Shown here: positions 39,801 through 54,600 of the stretch, piece after piece | Layout: each line of letters begins with the position of its first letter | Position numbering within the stretch: the first letter of the stretch is position 1 | Source of the DNA: Chaetorhynchus papuensis | Lineage: Eukaryota > Chordata > Aves > Passeriformes > Rhipiduridae | DNA length: 64,000 nt | Assembly: GCA_013396525.1 (NCBI GenBank) | Contig: VWYX01000618.1 | Coordinates: 186,001 to 250,000, forward strand | Direction: 5' to 3' | Notes under the pieces: model-generated | What the model saw: the letters and a program-made list of their open reading frames with translations, nothing else | What the model was told of the DNA's origin: nothing | Databases searched by the model: none | Translations under genes and position numbers: made by a program

Positions 39801-41048
39801 TTTCCGTCTGTATTTTCCCTTGGGAAGTCACCCTCACTTATTAACACAACACTTGAAAAACAGCACTATTTTATTTATCCAGTGTCAGGTTCCACCCGGC
39901 ACTCACCAGCAGCACTGGTTACGTGTTCTGCCATTCAAAATTCAACTGGAGAAAGTACTGTGAGCTCTTTACACAGTTGAATGTATTCCCAATATTCAAG
40001 TTACCCTAATTTATACTTGATAAAGAGCTTACTCTCTCAGTTTTTATAAAAGTAACAAAAAATATTGCCACAAATCCTATCAAATAATTTGTTTTAGTCT
40101 TCTCTATCACAAAGATTCCTTCCAAAACTTCCTCTCCTTTGGTTCTCCTGTTCTTGTATCATCAAGAGTGTATAGAACTCCAGTCACCTCATCTGCATTT
40201 CCATCTATTGCTCCTAAGTACAAGGAATATAGCAGCTCCCCTCATGCACATACACCATGGCAAGCAGCCCATATCCTGCAGTTTAACAAGGAAACACCAG
40301 GGACCCTATACTGAACATTCTGAATAATGTACATAATTCTACACTAAAAAGTGGGCACAAAGGGCCCACATTTCCTGTGAAATGAGATGAACTTGCAATT
40401 ATTATTACTACTAAATAATAATATTCCCCTGTTGAAGCATAAAGGTTTGGAACAGCAACAAATCCTAGCATTTTCAAGCCGCCCAGAAGTATGATAGAGC
40501 CACGGATAGTACCACAATAGCTCACTTTCAACTATTGTCATTAAATGAGATTTTAATTACTTGCAATTGTGGGAAAAAAAGTTTCATTCATATTCCACAA
40601 ATGAAACTTGCTGGCAGTTTGTTAAAATATTCAGTTCCCAAAGACATGGGAAACAATCTTAGTAATCTTTTTATCACAAGTGTCAAAGGATGGTTATTGC
40701 ATAACATGTTATTTAACCTTGCTGAAGTCCCCACACGGCAAACTGCAAGATCTTCAACAGGCACAAAAATAAAGTGCTACTGAAGGCATTAATGAACTCT
40801 AGCAGCAAAAGAACTGCTTTTAGTAATGAATTTGCAGGATGTCCTTCTAGCCCATCAAAATCGGTTCTTACATATAATCAAAACAAAATCAAGTCACTTT
40901 GAAGTCTAGCATTTAGAAAGTACTACTAAGTTATGTGGCAAACTAGTAATCAAAAAGTCCCACAAACTAAAGAACCATTTTCAACTGCTGGCTTTCTTAA
41001 GATTTTTCTACGACCCATTATACATTTACTCACACCTCCCACATGACA

Positions 41049-41062
41049 TTTTTTTTTTTTTT
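41049..41062. repeat. T14 homopolymer
   Basis: Fourteen T followed by AGG; no element recognised beside it. Confidence 0.95.
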
Positions 41063-44027
41063 AGGTGGGAAAGTTGTTCCAAACTGTTGTATTAGGAAAC
41101 TTTCTGATTTTCTCACTTGAAGAGGAAAAAACATGAAGAATAAAGAGCCAAAACCCCATAATGATCCAAGTCAGAACATTATATTGTGGACTGTTAAATA
41201 CAATTACAAGTCAATCATAAGACCTACAGTTTGAGAGTAGTAGGAGTTAGATTTGAAATTGCTGAAGTTTGAAATAAGCAAACTGAAGTCTGAAAGTCTG
41301 TCCTGTTACTGACTACTACACCACAGATAGCGCTGAGCCAGTGATAAATGCTGGAAGTCTTATTAATTACAGCTGCAAATAATATTGGCTCTTCTGGGAT
41401 CTTGGAAAGGGGGTACGTTAGTCTATACATGACAGTAGAGAAAAAAACATAATTTCAAGTTTCTCTACTTTTTCCAGTTCTTTTCCCAAATAGTAGAAAT
41501 ATCACTCACAAAACTTACACGTTGCATGAAGCTGCTGACAAAACCTCTTTAAAGGATACTCAGGTTTGGTGAGCTAAGCACAAAGATGAAAATCAGAACC
41601 GGTAAGTTAGCCTTCAAGCTTCCAAAGTGGCTTATAAAATCAGATACAGACTGACCTCTATAAACAGCTTTGCTTAAGAGCATTGGTAGGACACAAGACT
41701 GCAGGTACCCTCACCTTCTTACTCATTCCCTTCTCTTTATGCAGTTCCTCAATTCACTAGTACCTGTCTTCAACAGCAAATAATGAAATGCTCTTCATAC
41801 TTTCCCAATTTCCCTCTTATCCCAACAAGTGTAAGGCTTTCTGCTCCATACCTCGTTCCCATTCTGATCCTGTCTGGCTACACTTAGATCAGACAGCTGA
41901 TCAGTGGATCAGGATATGAACTCAAACCCTGTCCAATGTACAATTTGATTGTTAGCACCTTCTGGTCTGTTCCTGTTGTTCTAGCCCCTGTTGTTCCAAA
42001 CAATGTCCAGACATGCCTTAGGACACCGTGAAGGCCAAGGACTGCTCCCAGTAGGCAGTAGGAACAAGACTGCCCTTTTGCAGGGAAGGAGTTTAGCAGG
42101 GCTGCAGAAGAGGGGGATGGATCACTTAATCACTCATCCTAAAGGTACTGGGGTGTGTCTGGGCGTAGAAGCAAAGCACCATCAGTTCCAATACTTAACA
42201 ACTCCCAAACTTTCACTGCTGAGCCAAGTGGCTCAGCTCCTGTACCACTGCTTCCCTATACCTGACCACTTCATTTGCCTCATTAAGATCCCTTTTCCTC
42301 TCTCTCTTCCCAAGCATGTATTCAGTGTGATTTGGCTCTTGCACTGCAGAGACTGATAGCTTTTTCCTCCCCAGTGTGAAGCAGAAGCGGGGTGGTGGTA
42401 CAGAAACTCTTTCAGAAAGCTCTCTGTGTGTGTGCAGCTTCTGAAACAAATAATAAAAAATAAGAGCAGAGGAGCAGGCAGCAGTGCATAGTTGTAGCTA
42501 GGAAACAGCCAAGCTCTCTAAAGATCCCACGAAAGACTGGTTCCCTTTTCTTCCCTTGTAACCTGCGGATAGTCAGCCCAGCCCAGTTGTTGCAGCCTTG
42601 GGCTGTGTGGGCAGCAGCATGTGTGGGGAGGTCAGAACAAAGCCTTGGCTATATTAATTAGAAGAGCATAAATCCCCCCAGAGAGATGGAGTGATTTAAC
42701 AGAGAACGGAGCACATATCCATGGTGCAAAGACCACGGATTTAGCCAGTGCAAATGCCAACTCTTTCCAAAGGTACAAGTATGTCTACATCTCTTAAAAT
42801 ATTGACATAATCAGAAAATGCAACTTAATTCCTGAAGGAATGCCTCAGTTTAGCTGAAACTTCAGCAAGGTTTCAAATACAAAAAATGTCAGCAGTTGTG
42901 CCATAAAAAAGCTCCAAGCCTTGCAACGTGGATATCTCAGTTATAAAATCAGAGGGCTACCAGCTGTAATGAACACAGCCTGTGTTATACTCCAAAAGGG
43001 GAAGCTTCTAAACATATCCACTGCCGAACTTGCTAAAATGCACAAGTTTGCCAAGAAAGGTGCTGCTGACTTAACTAGAATTTTCCTCCAAAATCGAAAC
43101 CTATCTTCGGAAAGGTAAAGAAGAGCAACCCTGACATCTAATTCATTGAACTGTGGGACTGCATAAAGAGATGTAGCTATTTCCCATTAAGTCATCTTTA
43201 CTCCATAAATCCTTTCATGTGGATAAACTAGTGCCTACTTTAAAAGTGACATTAGGAAACTTGTGATCAGGTGTTGAGAACAGTGTGAGTGCTGGCCAAA
43301 TAGTTTGATGAGTATCTTCTAGAGTTTGTAAAATTTTCCGATATCTGGTTGCATTGACATAGAACATAAGGAGAAAAGATTCTGCTGCAGAATACAGTTG
43401 CAGCTATTTTTGTAAAGAACATCTTAAAGAAAATTAAAAATTTGAAAGACATGGTTCTAAGAGTAAATGGAGAGAAAAACGAATCCTATTTATGCAAATA
43501 AAGGCTAAATATGCTGATTAGGCAGTTGCTGCCCAGGAAATGACCAGAAACATCAAACACAGGTTTATACTACTCATAAGAAATAACGCTTAAGGATATG
43601 TCAGTGTGTCAGTTATTCTAAATAAATCACTTTCATGGGACAAAGGTTTCTAAAACAAGTAATAGTGTACATAACATTATTGCAGAAAACATCATGTAAG
43701 GCCTGATACATGATAAACACTTAAACACAAAAGAGAACTGCTGTGCTTTAAACTGTAATACAAATACAAAGCAGCATTTGAATGTAAAACCTATACTTAA
43801 AGTGGAAAACTAAACAAAAGTGCAAGTTGAGTAGCTTCCACCAATCCTGTCATTAAACAAATGGATATCCATTATTAAATTTGGTGTTGCAGTTATTTAT
43901 TTTAATTTCCTTGTTCCAGTTTCGGAAAATTCATCTACTCGCTGCTGATGCCAATGTAAAATTCAATTACATATGATTATGAAGTATTATGAAAATAATT
44001 TTGTGAGGTGTTGAACTCCAGGCTGCT

Positions 44028-44088
44028 GTTTACAGGAATATCAGTAACAATATACTGTTACTGACGCAGGTCAGTGTTATCTGTAAAC
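44028..44088. repeat. Compact nested stem-loop
   Basis: An outer 8-bp stem gtttacag/ctgtaaac (44028-44035, 44081-44088) encloses a 9-bp stem tcagtaaca/tgttactga (44041-44049, 44056-44064, 6-nt loop). An alternative 6-bp stem actgac/gtcagt (44060-44065, 44070-44075, loop gcag) uses part of the same arm. Confidence 0.85.
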
Positions 44089-44833
44089 TAGCTTTGGTAA
44101 ATCTGATCAACTGCTGCACTGACCAACTAATGGAATATAAAATTTCTGACATTTTCTTAGCTTATAAGCATTAGTGAGAAAAAAATAGGTGCATTAAAAA
44201 GAGGAAAGGTAGGCAATACCATCTATAAGTTTCCAGTATCAAATATAGCAAGATTTATGTAAACCCAAAGATTTTCATGTTAATATTGTAAATCACTCTA
44301 CAACACTTTGCAACGTTCCTCCAAGTAGAGCTCAGGTCATCCTTTTAAGTGGAGTGGGTTATTTCCTGTTGTTTTATCCTTGTTTTTTAAACATCTTTTT
44401 AATACCAAGCTAATAACACAGGAATTTAGCATTACAAAAACACCTTTAGGAAAAGAAATCCTTATGCACAAAATAAAGTTAGTATGTCATTCAGGCTTCT
44501 GACACTATGCAGAAGCACTGTTTAATATGCTCTATTTACATTACAAATGTAAATATAAATGCATACTAAATTACTGCTTATATAAACTATGTAATATCCA
44601 CTCATTAACTCCTTCTTAAAAGGATAATTAATTCTCAAGCATGGAAGAGAACCTAATTAAACGTGACTTTTGCATAACTTATTAGAAAGAGTACTTTGTT
44701 TTCAGAAAGTGTTTCTAACATTAAGTATGTCAACTACAAGAGCTTTTAAGTGCTCACTGTACTGTGCCTACTTTACTACACTGATCAGAGGTGCTTCATC
44801 AGCTCTCTGTACCTAATAATAAATTTTCTGGCC

Positions 44834-44861
44834 GAAAAAAAAAGAAAAAAAAGAAAAAAAG
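44834..44861. repeat. A-rich tract
   Basis: Runs of A broken by single G residues; it gives the lysine run in the overlapping 63-codon ORF, which is therefore not a gene. Confidence 0.95.
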
Positions 44862-45512
44862 ACCAAACCCAGGACTTCTCAATTTAGTTGAAGAGGTTCC
44901 TGCCTGTTCACGGCCCTTCCAGAATAAAAGCTTCAGTAATGAACATTGTCCTCAGCTGCATATTTGCCACTTAATAGGGTGATTTGTACATGCACTTGTG
45001 AATGATGTGACCTGATGCTTCATGAGACTAAAGCAGTTCAGTTGTGCCAATAGCTCAGCCTAACTCATGATATTCAACTTTACTGGAATAGACAAATGAA
45101 CCTAAGTAGTATGTATGGCATGTACCTTTCTCTAAACACAAGTAAAACTTGTAGAAGATTTCACAAAGGGGAAATGTAAAGGGTTTACATAATGAAAAAG
45201 TTAATGCTTGAAGGGTCCCAGTTCTTCTATCCAGAAAAGCTGAAAAGGCTGGTTTTTACTTTACAGTGGCAAATACTCTATTTCCTTTTTCCTTCCTTCA
45301 GTCCAGCTCGATGCCTTCCATCTACCTAAATCTTTCTGACTGAAAAAGAGCATATAAGCAGAGCTGTAAATTTCCAGCTTCCTCCCTTGTTTTATCTATC
45401 AATGATCTAAATTCTTTAGCCTTGCATCATGCTTGTAATACTAGAACCCAGTCCTCAGCTGGCCCCTGGAGACTAAACAGAGCATTAAATGTTAATCAGC
45501 AACGCTCCTTAC

Positions 45513-45628
45513 CACATTGAAATCCAAGTTTTTTTCAACCCACTCCTTGGCTTCCTTGAACTCCTCTTTCATTTCCATGATGTATAGAGTATCAAGGGCA
45601 TCCACGATTGTTGCTCCTTGTATGTTAC
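45513..45628 (-). CDS. MAN1A1: MAN1A1 internal exon (third coding exon): GH47 signature region
   Basis: 116-bp minus-strand exon with acceptor catgtatttcag (AG at 45630-45629) and donor GTAAGG (45512-45507). Joined to the G left by the previous exon it gives 39 complete codons: GNIQGATIVDALDTLYIM, then EMKEEFKEAKEWVEKNLDF and NV. The ATIVDALDTLYIM stretch is the strongly conserved GH47 helix near the start of the barrel. The following EMKEEFKEAKEWVE matches MAN1A1 rather than MAN1A2, which has MGLHDEF at this place. The exon ends on a codon boundary (phase 0). It follows a 9265-bp intron and precedes one of 10384 bp. No frameshift or premature stop is seen. Confidence 0.97.
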
Positions 45629-48600
45629 CTGAAATACATGAAAAGCCAGTGATTTACTTTCCAACAGAAGACTTTTTCGTTAGATCTAATTAATTTAAAT
45701 TAATTCTAATTTCAAAATCCAATTTCAATTAATCCAATTAAAAACCGGGTGCATAAGCATTCAAGTGATAACTAGTAATTCACAGCCTTTACTTTGATTC
45801 CCATGCCACAGCACAACATCATAATATTTAAGTATTTCTTCCACTAATGAACTTTTGAAGAGCTGTTCTGATGCACTGTATTTTCAGCCATAATTTTGCA
45901 TTTTAATCCACTGATAGAACAGTTCACAGCAAAATGACATAAAATGCAGTAAATCTAAGTAATTGAGAATTTCCTATTTCTTCCAGTTTGGAATGAAAAC
46001 AATCAGTTGCTTTTTGTTTTTATACTCAGTAATATACATTAAGTTTTAAGAAGCTGGTAAGTACTGATCCCATTTCAGTTAGGAAAGCCCTTTAAGAAGT
46101 ACAGTCTGTAGAAAACAATTTTTCTGATATTATGGACCACCATGTAACCTGCACAAGATAGCACTGGGGGAGGCAAAGGCAAACTTGCACACATGGAGTT
46201 GTCAGCTCAGGAGGGGCTGCAAGGCACTGGTTTTTAGAGCAAATTCTGGTGGTCTGCAAAAGTGGCACCCTTTGACCTCTGTTATGGATGGAGAGGGGTA
46301 AGAGCTAGCCTTGACCTAACGCTGCAAGATGAAATATCATCCGTATGTTCACTTTGGAATGGATTAAACGTTCATCACCCTGTACTGAAAGGTTAATGTG
46401 GAGGGTGGGGTTCAAGAAAACAGTCACCCAAAATACTTTCCCATGCTTACTTCAAATTTACCTTGACCTTCTCAAAACACCATTTTTGTCTAGGAAGAGT
46501 TTCAATTTCTGTTTATTGGATAATGTAAAAAATTCGATTTTGACCACTCTATTAAAATTTATATTTCCGAACTTGGCTCCCACAATTTTCATAATGAATG
46601 GAAAACCACTGTTATATTTTAGAGAAGACTCTGATACAGAAGTAAACATTTAGAATTACAAAATAATTTAGGTTGCAATCAACAGAGAAAGTCATTAGGT
46701 CCAATCCCTGTCTCCCTCAGAAGGGCTAATGAGTTAGGTGAATAGCTGACTACTCATTCAGGAGTTGATTGCACCAGGGGAATAACAAGATAGTAGCTAC
46801 AATTAATTAAAGAACTTCATTATCATCTTGTCTCTGAAATACCTGACAAAAAGTAAACTTTATTTTGTAAAGTTATCAAATATGAGAATTCAATTTTTCA
46901 TGTTTAAGAAAGAGATCTACTATATCAGTCAATTCCTGTGTTCACTGCCATCATGGGTTTCTGCTTCCACAAGAAACACAGAGGTGATTGGAGAGCTTTA
47001 CATAGCAGGATTGACATCACTTTCTTAAATTAAGTTTCCAGGTAGAAAATAATTTTCCATTTCCACCACCTTAAACAAAACAATATTTGATGTTATTACA
47101 ACAATTACTTGGTACATTAACCAGAATCAGATGCCTTCTCTATTTTAGCAGTTGCTTATAACACCCATTTTTGGAACGTCACTTTCCTACTCTGAAGGAA
47201 GTAATCGCTACATTTTCCCCCACATATTCCACTAATAAAACTGCAGCATACTTTGGTCCTCTCAGAGCTTATTTGGAACTTGGCTGCCCTTTTCTAATAT
47301 TAAAGGAAAAGTATTCCTTTAAACTTGGCTAAGCGACTTCTATTTTTCCTGAGTTTATGAGAAAGTGAGAGTGGAAAACGGCTGGAGGACATCTGCTCAA
47401 GAACACTACTGCAAAAGCTCTGGAGAGGTCTGGTAACTCCATACAACAAAAGTTGTAAGGTTCCTAGTGAACCTTTACAACTGAGCTCTACTTATAGAAA
47501 AATCATCTATAACCTGATTTGCTTCAGTGGATTGTGATAGGCTCACCATGCAAAGACATTCTTTGTGATAATCCTCTTGTAATACAACTAAGACCACCAC
47601 TAAACAGTTGAGCTCTCAATTTTAAGGATTAGTACTTGAGCTGCAACTCACTACTAAGTCAGAAGAAAAAGAGGAGAAAATACGAAGAAACCTTATTGAG
47701 AAATCGCCCTTGGAGTCACGTACTATGATTTTTTTTTCCTGAATCTGGCCTATGGGGCCTGCTTAGAGCACAGACTTCTCCTTGTAGACAGACAGAAAAA
47801 AATGCTAGAATCTCAACTAGATCTTACTTTATTTGAAATAACTTTTGCTATTATTCTGAAGGCTCCAGAAAACAGAATAAAACGATTAACGTGACAATTA
47901 GTCAAGTTTGTCTCTAACAGCTGTACTTCAAACTTCTTGTTAAAAGACAAAAGAACAGAGAAAGACTCAGTTTAGAGGCCAGAAAAATGACTTGTGAACA
48001 ACTGCAGTTTACACTAAGACAGCCAACAGGATAACTTAAACTTGAGAGTGGTACGGAAATTGTGACGCTGAACAGTTCATTAATAACCAGTCAGACAGTG
48101 GTGGGGGTGGGGGGAAGGAAAGCAAAGAAATTAAATGAACATTTCTTATTATGGGTAAGACCGAATATTTCACAAGCCTATATAATCTATGCTTCTCAAA
48201 GCACAGCACATAAATTATTAAATACAGTTATCATTCTTATTCATTCCTACACAACATTCCCAAGGAATTACACAGCAGTCATGGTCTACAAGAAGCAAAG
48301 ATTATTGCTAGGCAATTACAGTACACACTCATGACACAGAATATTTGGACAGGAGAACTGTTTTCTTATACACCTACAGTACTGCTATAAATTTGACTAA
48401 CTGTGAGCACAGTGTTACAAAGAGTGCCAGCGAAGTTGCAGTCACTATGGTAGAGTTTCAGAGCTGCCCCAGGCAGGAGGAAGATATCACAAAAAATACT
48501 TGGAGCAAATTCCTACACCTCAGGTAAATATAGATACATTTTGCAGATAATTAAAAAAAAAAATTACGTATATACTCAAGGTAGAGAAAATGAACTTGAA

Positions 48601-51600
48601 ACTCATAAAACATAAGCTCAAAGGGAGTAATTTTGATAATAAAAGAGATAAGATGTACAAGCCTACCAAAATGAAGAATTATTAGTCTCTACCAAAATCT
48701 CCAGACCAAGTACTCATCTATGCTCCATTTTACTTCTGTTGTTAACCCTTTACTTTTCTCTCTCCTCTTTACTAACAGCATCATTTACTCCATGGGATTA
48801 ATAGAGAACACATAAAATAGCCTACTATCAACTGAAAAGAATGCAAAAGAAATCAGTCAACATGAAATTTCCAGTAGACTATCAGAAACATCTACAGAGC
48901 TTCCTTTCCAGTTTATCACTTAAAATCTTAAGCAATGATCTGGAAGAAAATAAAAAAGAACATACTGCTAACAAGAGTTGTGGACTCTTAACCATAATAG
49001 CTTATCACCCATCATTTCAGAATAGTATGGTATAAAGCACAGGTGGCCTGTATCTCCTCTGTGTAATGCACAGCTGGCCCATTTAAACTGCATGCTTTTT
49101 AATATCTAACAATGCCAATGGATGTGCACACAAATAAAAAGAAAAGAGATTGCATTGGAGAATGGAGTAGCATCTCAGGGCTGGGCAGCAAGAGCAGAAT
49201 AAGAAGAGTGATCAGAGGATGAATAACTTTGTATGAGTTTCCAGGATACCACTGCAGGGAGAACTGCTGTGGATGTGAATGACAACCTTATTAGCACAGC
49301 TCTGTGACTGAGCTTATGTGGCCATATGGTTTAAGAACCACCACTGGCTTACGGCCAAACCCTTTGGAGCGTGTGCCAAAACAAGATCTCACTTGTCTAG
49401 CCCAGGCTTTTCAACATGGCTTATGTGTTGGCCAGAAGAGTCCGAAATAGGATACTTCAGAATCAATGCTTGCTGGTGCACTTAATAGTTTACAATTTCC
49501 TCCCATCCCTTGCACACCAAGCTTGGCATTTGAGAATACATATAGGTTTGACTAAAGCAACAGTTTGATTTGAGCTGTAGGTTTCTTGGAGCATTGCTTC
49601 AAAAGCTGACTCATATCTTAGAACAGTGTTTTCCTTTATTTAAAGTTCACTGAAAAGGTTCCTATCCAATATCATTAGCAATTTAAAGCGTCAAGAGTGA
49701 TTAATTATTAAAGTGTGGTATGCCAAAACATGAAACTCTTGACTCAAGAACTGGCAAACCCTCAGCAATATTAACACTTTTAATTTCAGTGACTATTAGC
49801 ACCTGTGCTAAGAGTGGGGAAAGAAAAATTAATTCAAAATTAATAGCTTATTGTATGCGTAACATGAAACAATATAGTGATATTTCTAGAATGCTCTTCT
49901 AAATCTGCAATATTTATATATCTGTGCATTTTAGAGCCAGCTCTGGTGTCTTTGAATTCTATAAAAGTCAAATAATTTTCCCTTCATTGCTTATCTCTGT
50001 GCTTCCTGTGGAAGCCTTTGGCATCCACCACACTTCTGGCACCCGTGCAGCTCAGCTACAAGTTTTGTTATGAACCACCTTCTTTTGTTTGAACATGCTG
50101 TCTAGTAATTTTCTATCTCCACCCCTTCCTTACAAAGGATATCACTCCCCACAAGGAACAATAAATCCTTCTTCATCCATGCCACTTTTTACGGACCTCC
50201 ATATATTTTTCTGGGAAGCTGTCAACCTTTACTACTTACTATGAGCTCAAGTCTGCCCGTTCTGTGTATTAACTCAGAATTATACGTCCCGTTTCACCAA
50301 GTGGCAGTTTAAATTAGGAACATTTGCTATTTCTAAGTGCAATTATCGCCTGTTGGGGGATCCTTCTGGGTTTGTGGAACCGTTTGCAGTTTGCCACTGT
50401 CAAAGCTACTCCCCAAGTAACTTATTTGCACTGCCAAACTTCACTCTTGTAATTTGATTTTTCAGTGTTGGGATGAGTAATTTGAGAGTGCGGCCTCAGC
50501 AGCAACGGATTCCTGTGAGAGGCCAGTAATAAGCCTGAAAAATGTTTTTTGGAAATCTGAAAAGACAATACACTTGTCTTTGTTGTGCAACATGACCTCC
50601 TCTCACAAATGCTGTGTTGAGTCATTCATCCACATATCTGTTATGTTATTCTTTACACAAGTTAATTCAGTTGAGACAGATGTCAGGCTTACTTCCAAAA
50701 TTAAAACCACATACCAAAATAGAAAAATTTTAAGAAATACAGCAGGAACAGTGAAGACAAACAAGACTGGGGTGGGGGCAAGATTTTGAATCCTGTCAAT
50801 TTAAATTAATATATTGTTTAAATACATGCACAATTAGTTGTCTAGGCTATATTAATAAACTTAGAGTTTAAAAATACACATTGCTATACACCGCCAACAC
50901 AGTTTTGAATATAAATTTTGGCAGGCTTTAAAAATATTCATACACCTCAACACTCCATAAAAGAAACGACAAAAAACAGTTCAAAGTGGGAGGAGCAGGA
51001 TCTTACTAAATTATAGTACTTTGGGGTTTGCAGACTGTGAGTATTTATTAAATGCCTCCCTTTTCGCCTCCAGAAAAGGTCCTTTTTCACTTGCAGAGAT
51101 TAATTATACTATGCCCACAAGTTACAATATCAAACTGGCAACACTGCACACGAAACACAGTTTCAGATAATTAAAAAAGCCCTTTAGTTACAGTCACTTA
51201 AGTGCAGAAAACACTTCTAGAAAGAGGTCTCTGCTAGCGCAGCAACACTCATTAGTTTTAAAATTAGTTCAGAAGGCTTAGAGAGGAATAGCTCCTGGGC
51301 TGAGGGATTGGTGGTGGAGTGCTGTGATAAAAAATGGCAAAATGGTGATTTTGCCACTTTCACAATAGGAAGGTAGATTAATAAATCTCTGCTTTAGCAA
51401 ACATTGTTAACAGTAACCTGAAACATAAAGGTTAAAGTATTAAAAACTAACAGCACTTAGTCAGGGCGTACTTTCCACTAGGAATAGTCAGAGAAGAACC
51501 AGTACTCATGGAAGAAATCATACCAGGAGATACGCCCTGTTTTGCTAATGGACAGATATGGTGCAAACAGATGCTGAGCTATTCCAATTTATTTGATTAA

Positions 51601-54600
51601 TCTAGAAACAGTTGTACACTTCATGGAATTAAACTAATAAGAATATTTCTGTCTTTTCAAATAGTTGCCTCAACATGGTAAAACCTAACATGACAAATAC
51701 AAAGGAAATAAAAACATGGCATGGATGTGCTGAAAAGGCATTTCCAATGGTCAGGGGCCCGTATGTGGCACTGGCTTCAAGGAGAAATGTTTCAGTTCAC
51801 GTATGTTTCAGTGTTTCTCTAAAAGTATGTTATTCTTAGTGTGCACATGTGAGAGAAAGCAACTTCTGCTCATAACATGAAAATATCTACAGTCTGCCAG
51901 TCTAAAGACTTTCTCAACTTATTACAAACACTCTTCCACAGACACAGCCCACAGAATGCCAGCAAGATCAAGGCAGTTCCTTGACTTCACAATCTGTTTC
52001 CATGGCCTAAGTTTAGGAGAAAAAAAAAAGTCATTTCCAAGTTCAGCAAGAAGTCCTCAGCTGTAGAATAACTCTACTACTATTAGTCTGTACAGGGTGC
52101 TAAAGCAGGGTTCTTTTCCTTCCCCCAAAATTAGAACCACCAGTTGTCCCTATCCTTTGTCCCATCAACATGCCACCGGCCATTCTCCTCTTCCCCTAGC
52201 CTAGGTAGAGTGTCAGTATTCCACGATGATATTTCCTAAGCCACATCTATGTGTAATTACACCTCTCAAAAGCCATCTTGTTTTTGTACTTCTGAGAAAC
52301 ACATCATGACAGTTATGACTTGCCTTCAAGACACAACAGTCATTATAATCTACCTACGAAACGGAGATAGAAAGGAGCCATGCATTTATACCTTCAAAAA
52401 TAAGCTTAGAAGCAGTATCATTTGAAAACAACCCTCCCCTTCTGTGTCAGGAGAGCTGTTCTGTAACTTACACAACATAAAGCACCACACAGCACTGGAA
52501 TCTGCTGTTCCTCACAGTGAGATACTAAAAGTCTTTATCCCATAACTGCCGCTCCCAATATATGCAAAGCAACATAAGTGAAGCAATTAATTCAAGGGAG
52601 GAGAAGTGTTTAAAATCAAACAGTGCCTAATGAAATGTGCTACATTTTACTAATACTAAGACGATCCAAAACTTGTATTTTCAAAAAATTGAGTCCTGGT
52701 AGCAAGAAGAAAAGACAATCTTGGCAAATTGGAGATAGTTATGATGGATGGCAGTGAACTGAAGAGCTTACTTGATTTCTGAAGGTTGGAAGGAAATTCA
52801 CAGGACACAGAGCTGAAGGTAACCTATTCTCCACTAATACAATTCAGAATTACCTTAAAGTAGTCATTCTCAATCATTTTCAATCCTTTTTTCTTTTTTT
52901 TAAATAAGAAACAAGGAAGATAAGGAAACTTGTCTGTCTTTTCATGAAGAAAGGAAACCCAAGACACAAACAGATCACCCTTTTCCCTTTTATTGTCATA
53001 TGAAAAAAGGAGGCATTTGTTGAATTCAAACATGAAGGTACAGATCAGATCTAATCATCTGAGGACACTTACAGCAGGAAGGTTTTGTTTGTAAAGAACA
53101 AAAGGAAATTATGGATTCGGGCAAGGGTAACTTATGAGACAGACCTGCTTGCAGATATGCTGCTCTTCAGTATTCTGTAAAGCAATTCAGCAGAAAGAGA
53201 CCTAATGCTTATTTTGATTTGCACCAAGATCAATAGGATTGAAGACATTTCTAAGGAAAACACCTCAGCAATAAGATCTTATACTAGATGACCACGATGA
53301 GAAACTGATCTGCATTTAGAATGACTCTGGCTCTTACTCCTTTAAATGCAGTTTTCTTTTTCAATTCAACACTTGTCCTGTTTCACACAGAATTGTGCCT
53401 GAAGTGATTTAAACTTATGCAACATCCACAGAACTCCTGTTTAAGAATTTCACAAGTCAATACTTCTACAGCTTTTTTGGCGAATCCATGCAATATTATT
53501 ACAAACTCAAACCTTAGAAATTTTTCTACCAGTTCTGATTTCAAATGAAACTACATTGTGTTTTAATTTTCAGAAATTATATGCCATTTTTTTGTACTGC
53601 AAGAAATTCCATTGAATGGAATTCCACTGAATTCTAATTAACAGTTCCTCAAATATATTAAATTGCACAACTATAATTCTCCTGAAGACAATAAATAATT
53701 TTCATTTTTAGAGAAGAGAAGGAAACAGAAACATGACTTAACCTTGAAGTTAACTCAAACTACTCTGGTTTCAAGAACTCAGAATTCATTAACTAATTAG
53801 ATAATAGTTACTTATTAACATTTTTGATGTTACCTCGGGGTAGACAAGCAGTGTAGCAAGATCAATGTAGATGTTGTATTTTCCAAATTATTTTTGTAAT
53901 CACAACTGCTGTCTCTAAGCAACCTCCAAATATAGTTGAGGATTTGATAAGTGCTCTATTTAGGCTGTTTTAGGAAATGTTTCCACTTCAAGCTATCTTT
54001 TGCAAACATCCAACAAAGTTCGTGTTAAAATCAAAATAATGTATTGATTTTGTCTCAGCGATAGAAATTAGTCAATTTTTCAGCTTTCTGTTTGGAAAAC
54101 AAGCTATTCGAATAGAAAAATTGATGTCAAACAGTTTAATTCTTCATTTTTCTGCAAAACTGAAGATAATGACAGTTCATAGGACTATTTTCTTATGCTT
54201 CCTCAGAATGCTGTTTCCCTTCAGCTACTATTTATCCAGCTGTAAGTCCCACTTGGACACTGAGGAAGTCTTGCCTCATTACACTGCATTTCTACAGCGT
54301 GCCTCTCCTACTAGAACCTCTCAGTGCCATGTTTGTTCCACACTGATAGCAACTTGGGCAATATTTAGCATCTCCTGTACAGCATTTAGAGGTGCAAACA
54401 GCTACATTAATGAAAGAGAAAGCCTGATAAGGGAGTCTGATACAGATCAACACATTTTTATAAGAAATGGAAATAAATCCTTAAGAACCGCACACAGCTT
54501 CAGCTACCTTCATGACTGTAGAGAGTATTGTTTGTTCCTTGCATAGGATTTCTCCTCTTCTCCACCCCCTCCCCCTTAGCTCCCTGCTTACTGAACGTGG

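Larger units (their letters stand above)
35129..45512 (-). other. MAN1A1: MAN1A1 intron between third and fourth coding exons (10.4 kb)
   Basis: Bounded by a GTAAGG donor and a CAATAG acceptor. Contents are simple repeats (35185-35216, 36274-36290), three short homopolymer or A-rich tracts (36877-36890, 41049-41062, 44834-44861) and a compact stem-loop at 44028-44088. No interspersed element or gene was recognised. The 121-codon plus-strand ORF at 41991-42356 shows no family features. Confidence 0.92.

Noticed and set aside
54121..54546. 141-codon plus-strand ORF antisense to MAN1A1, 350 bp from the second coding exon
   Set aside because: Length is within expectation for AT-rich DNA scanned on six frames; no domain, no splice context, no promoter seen.
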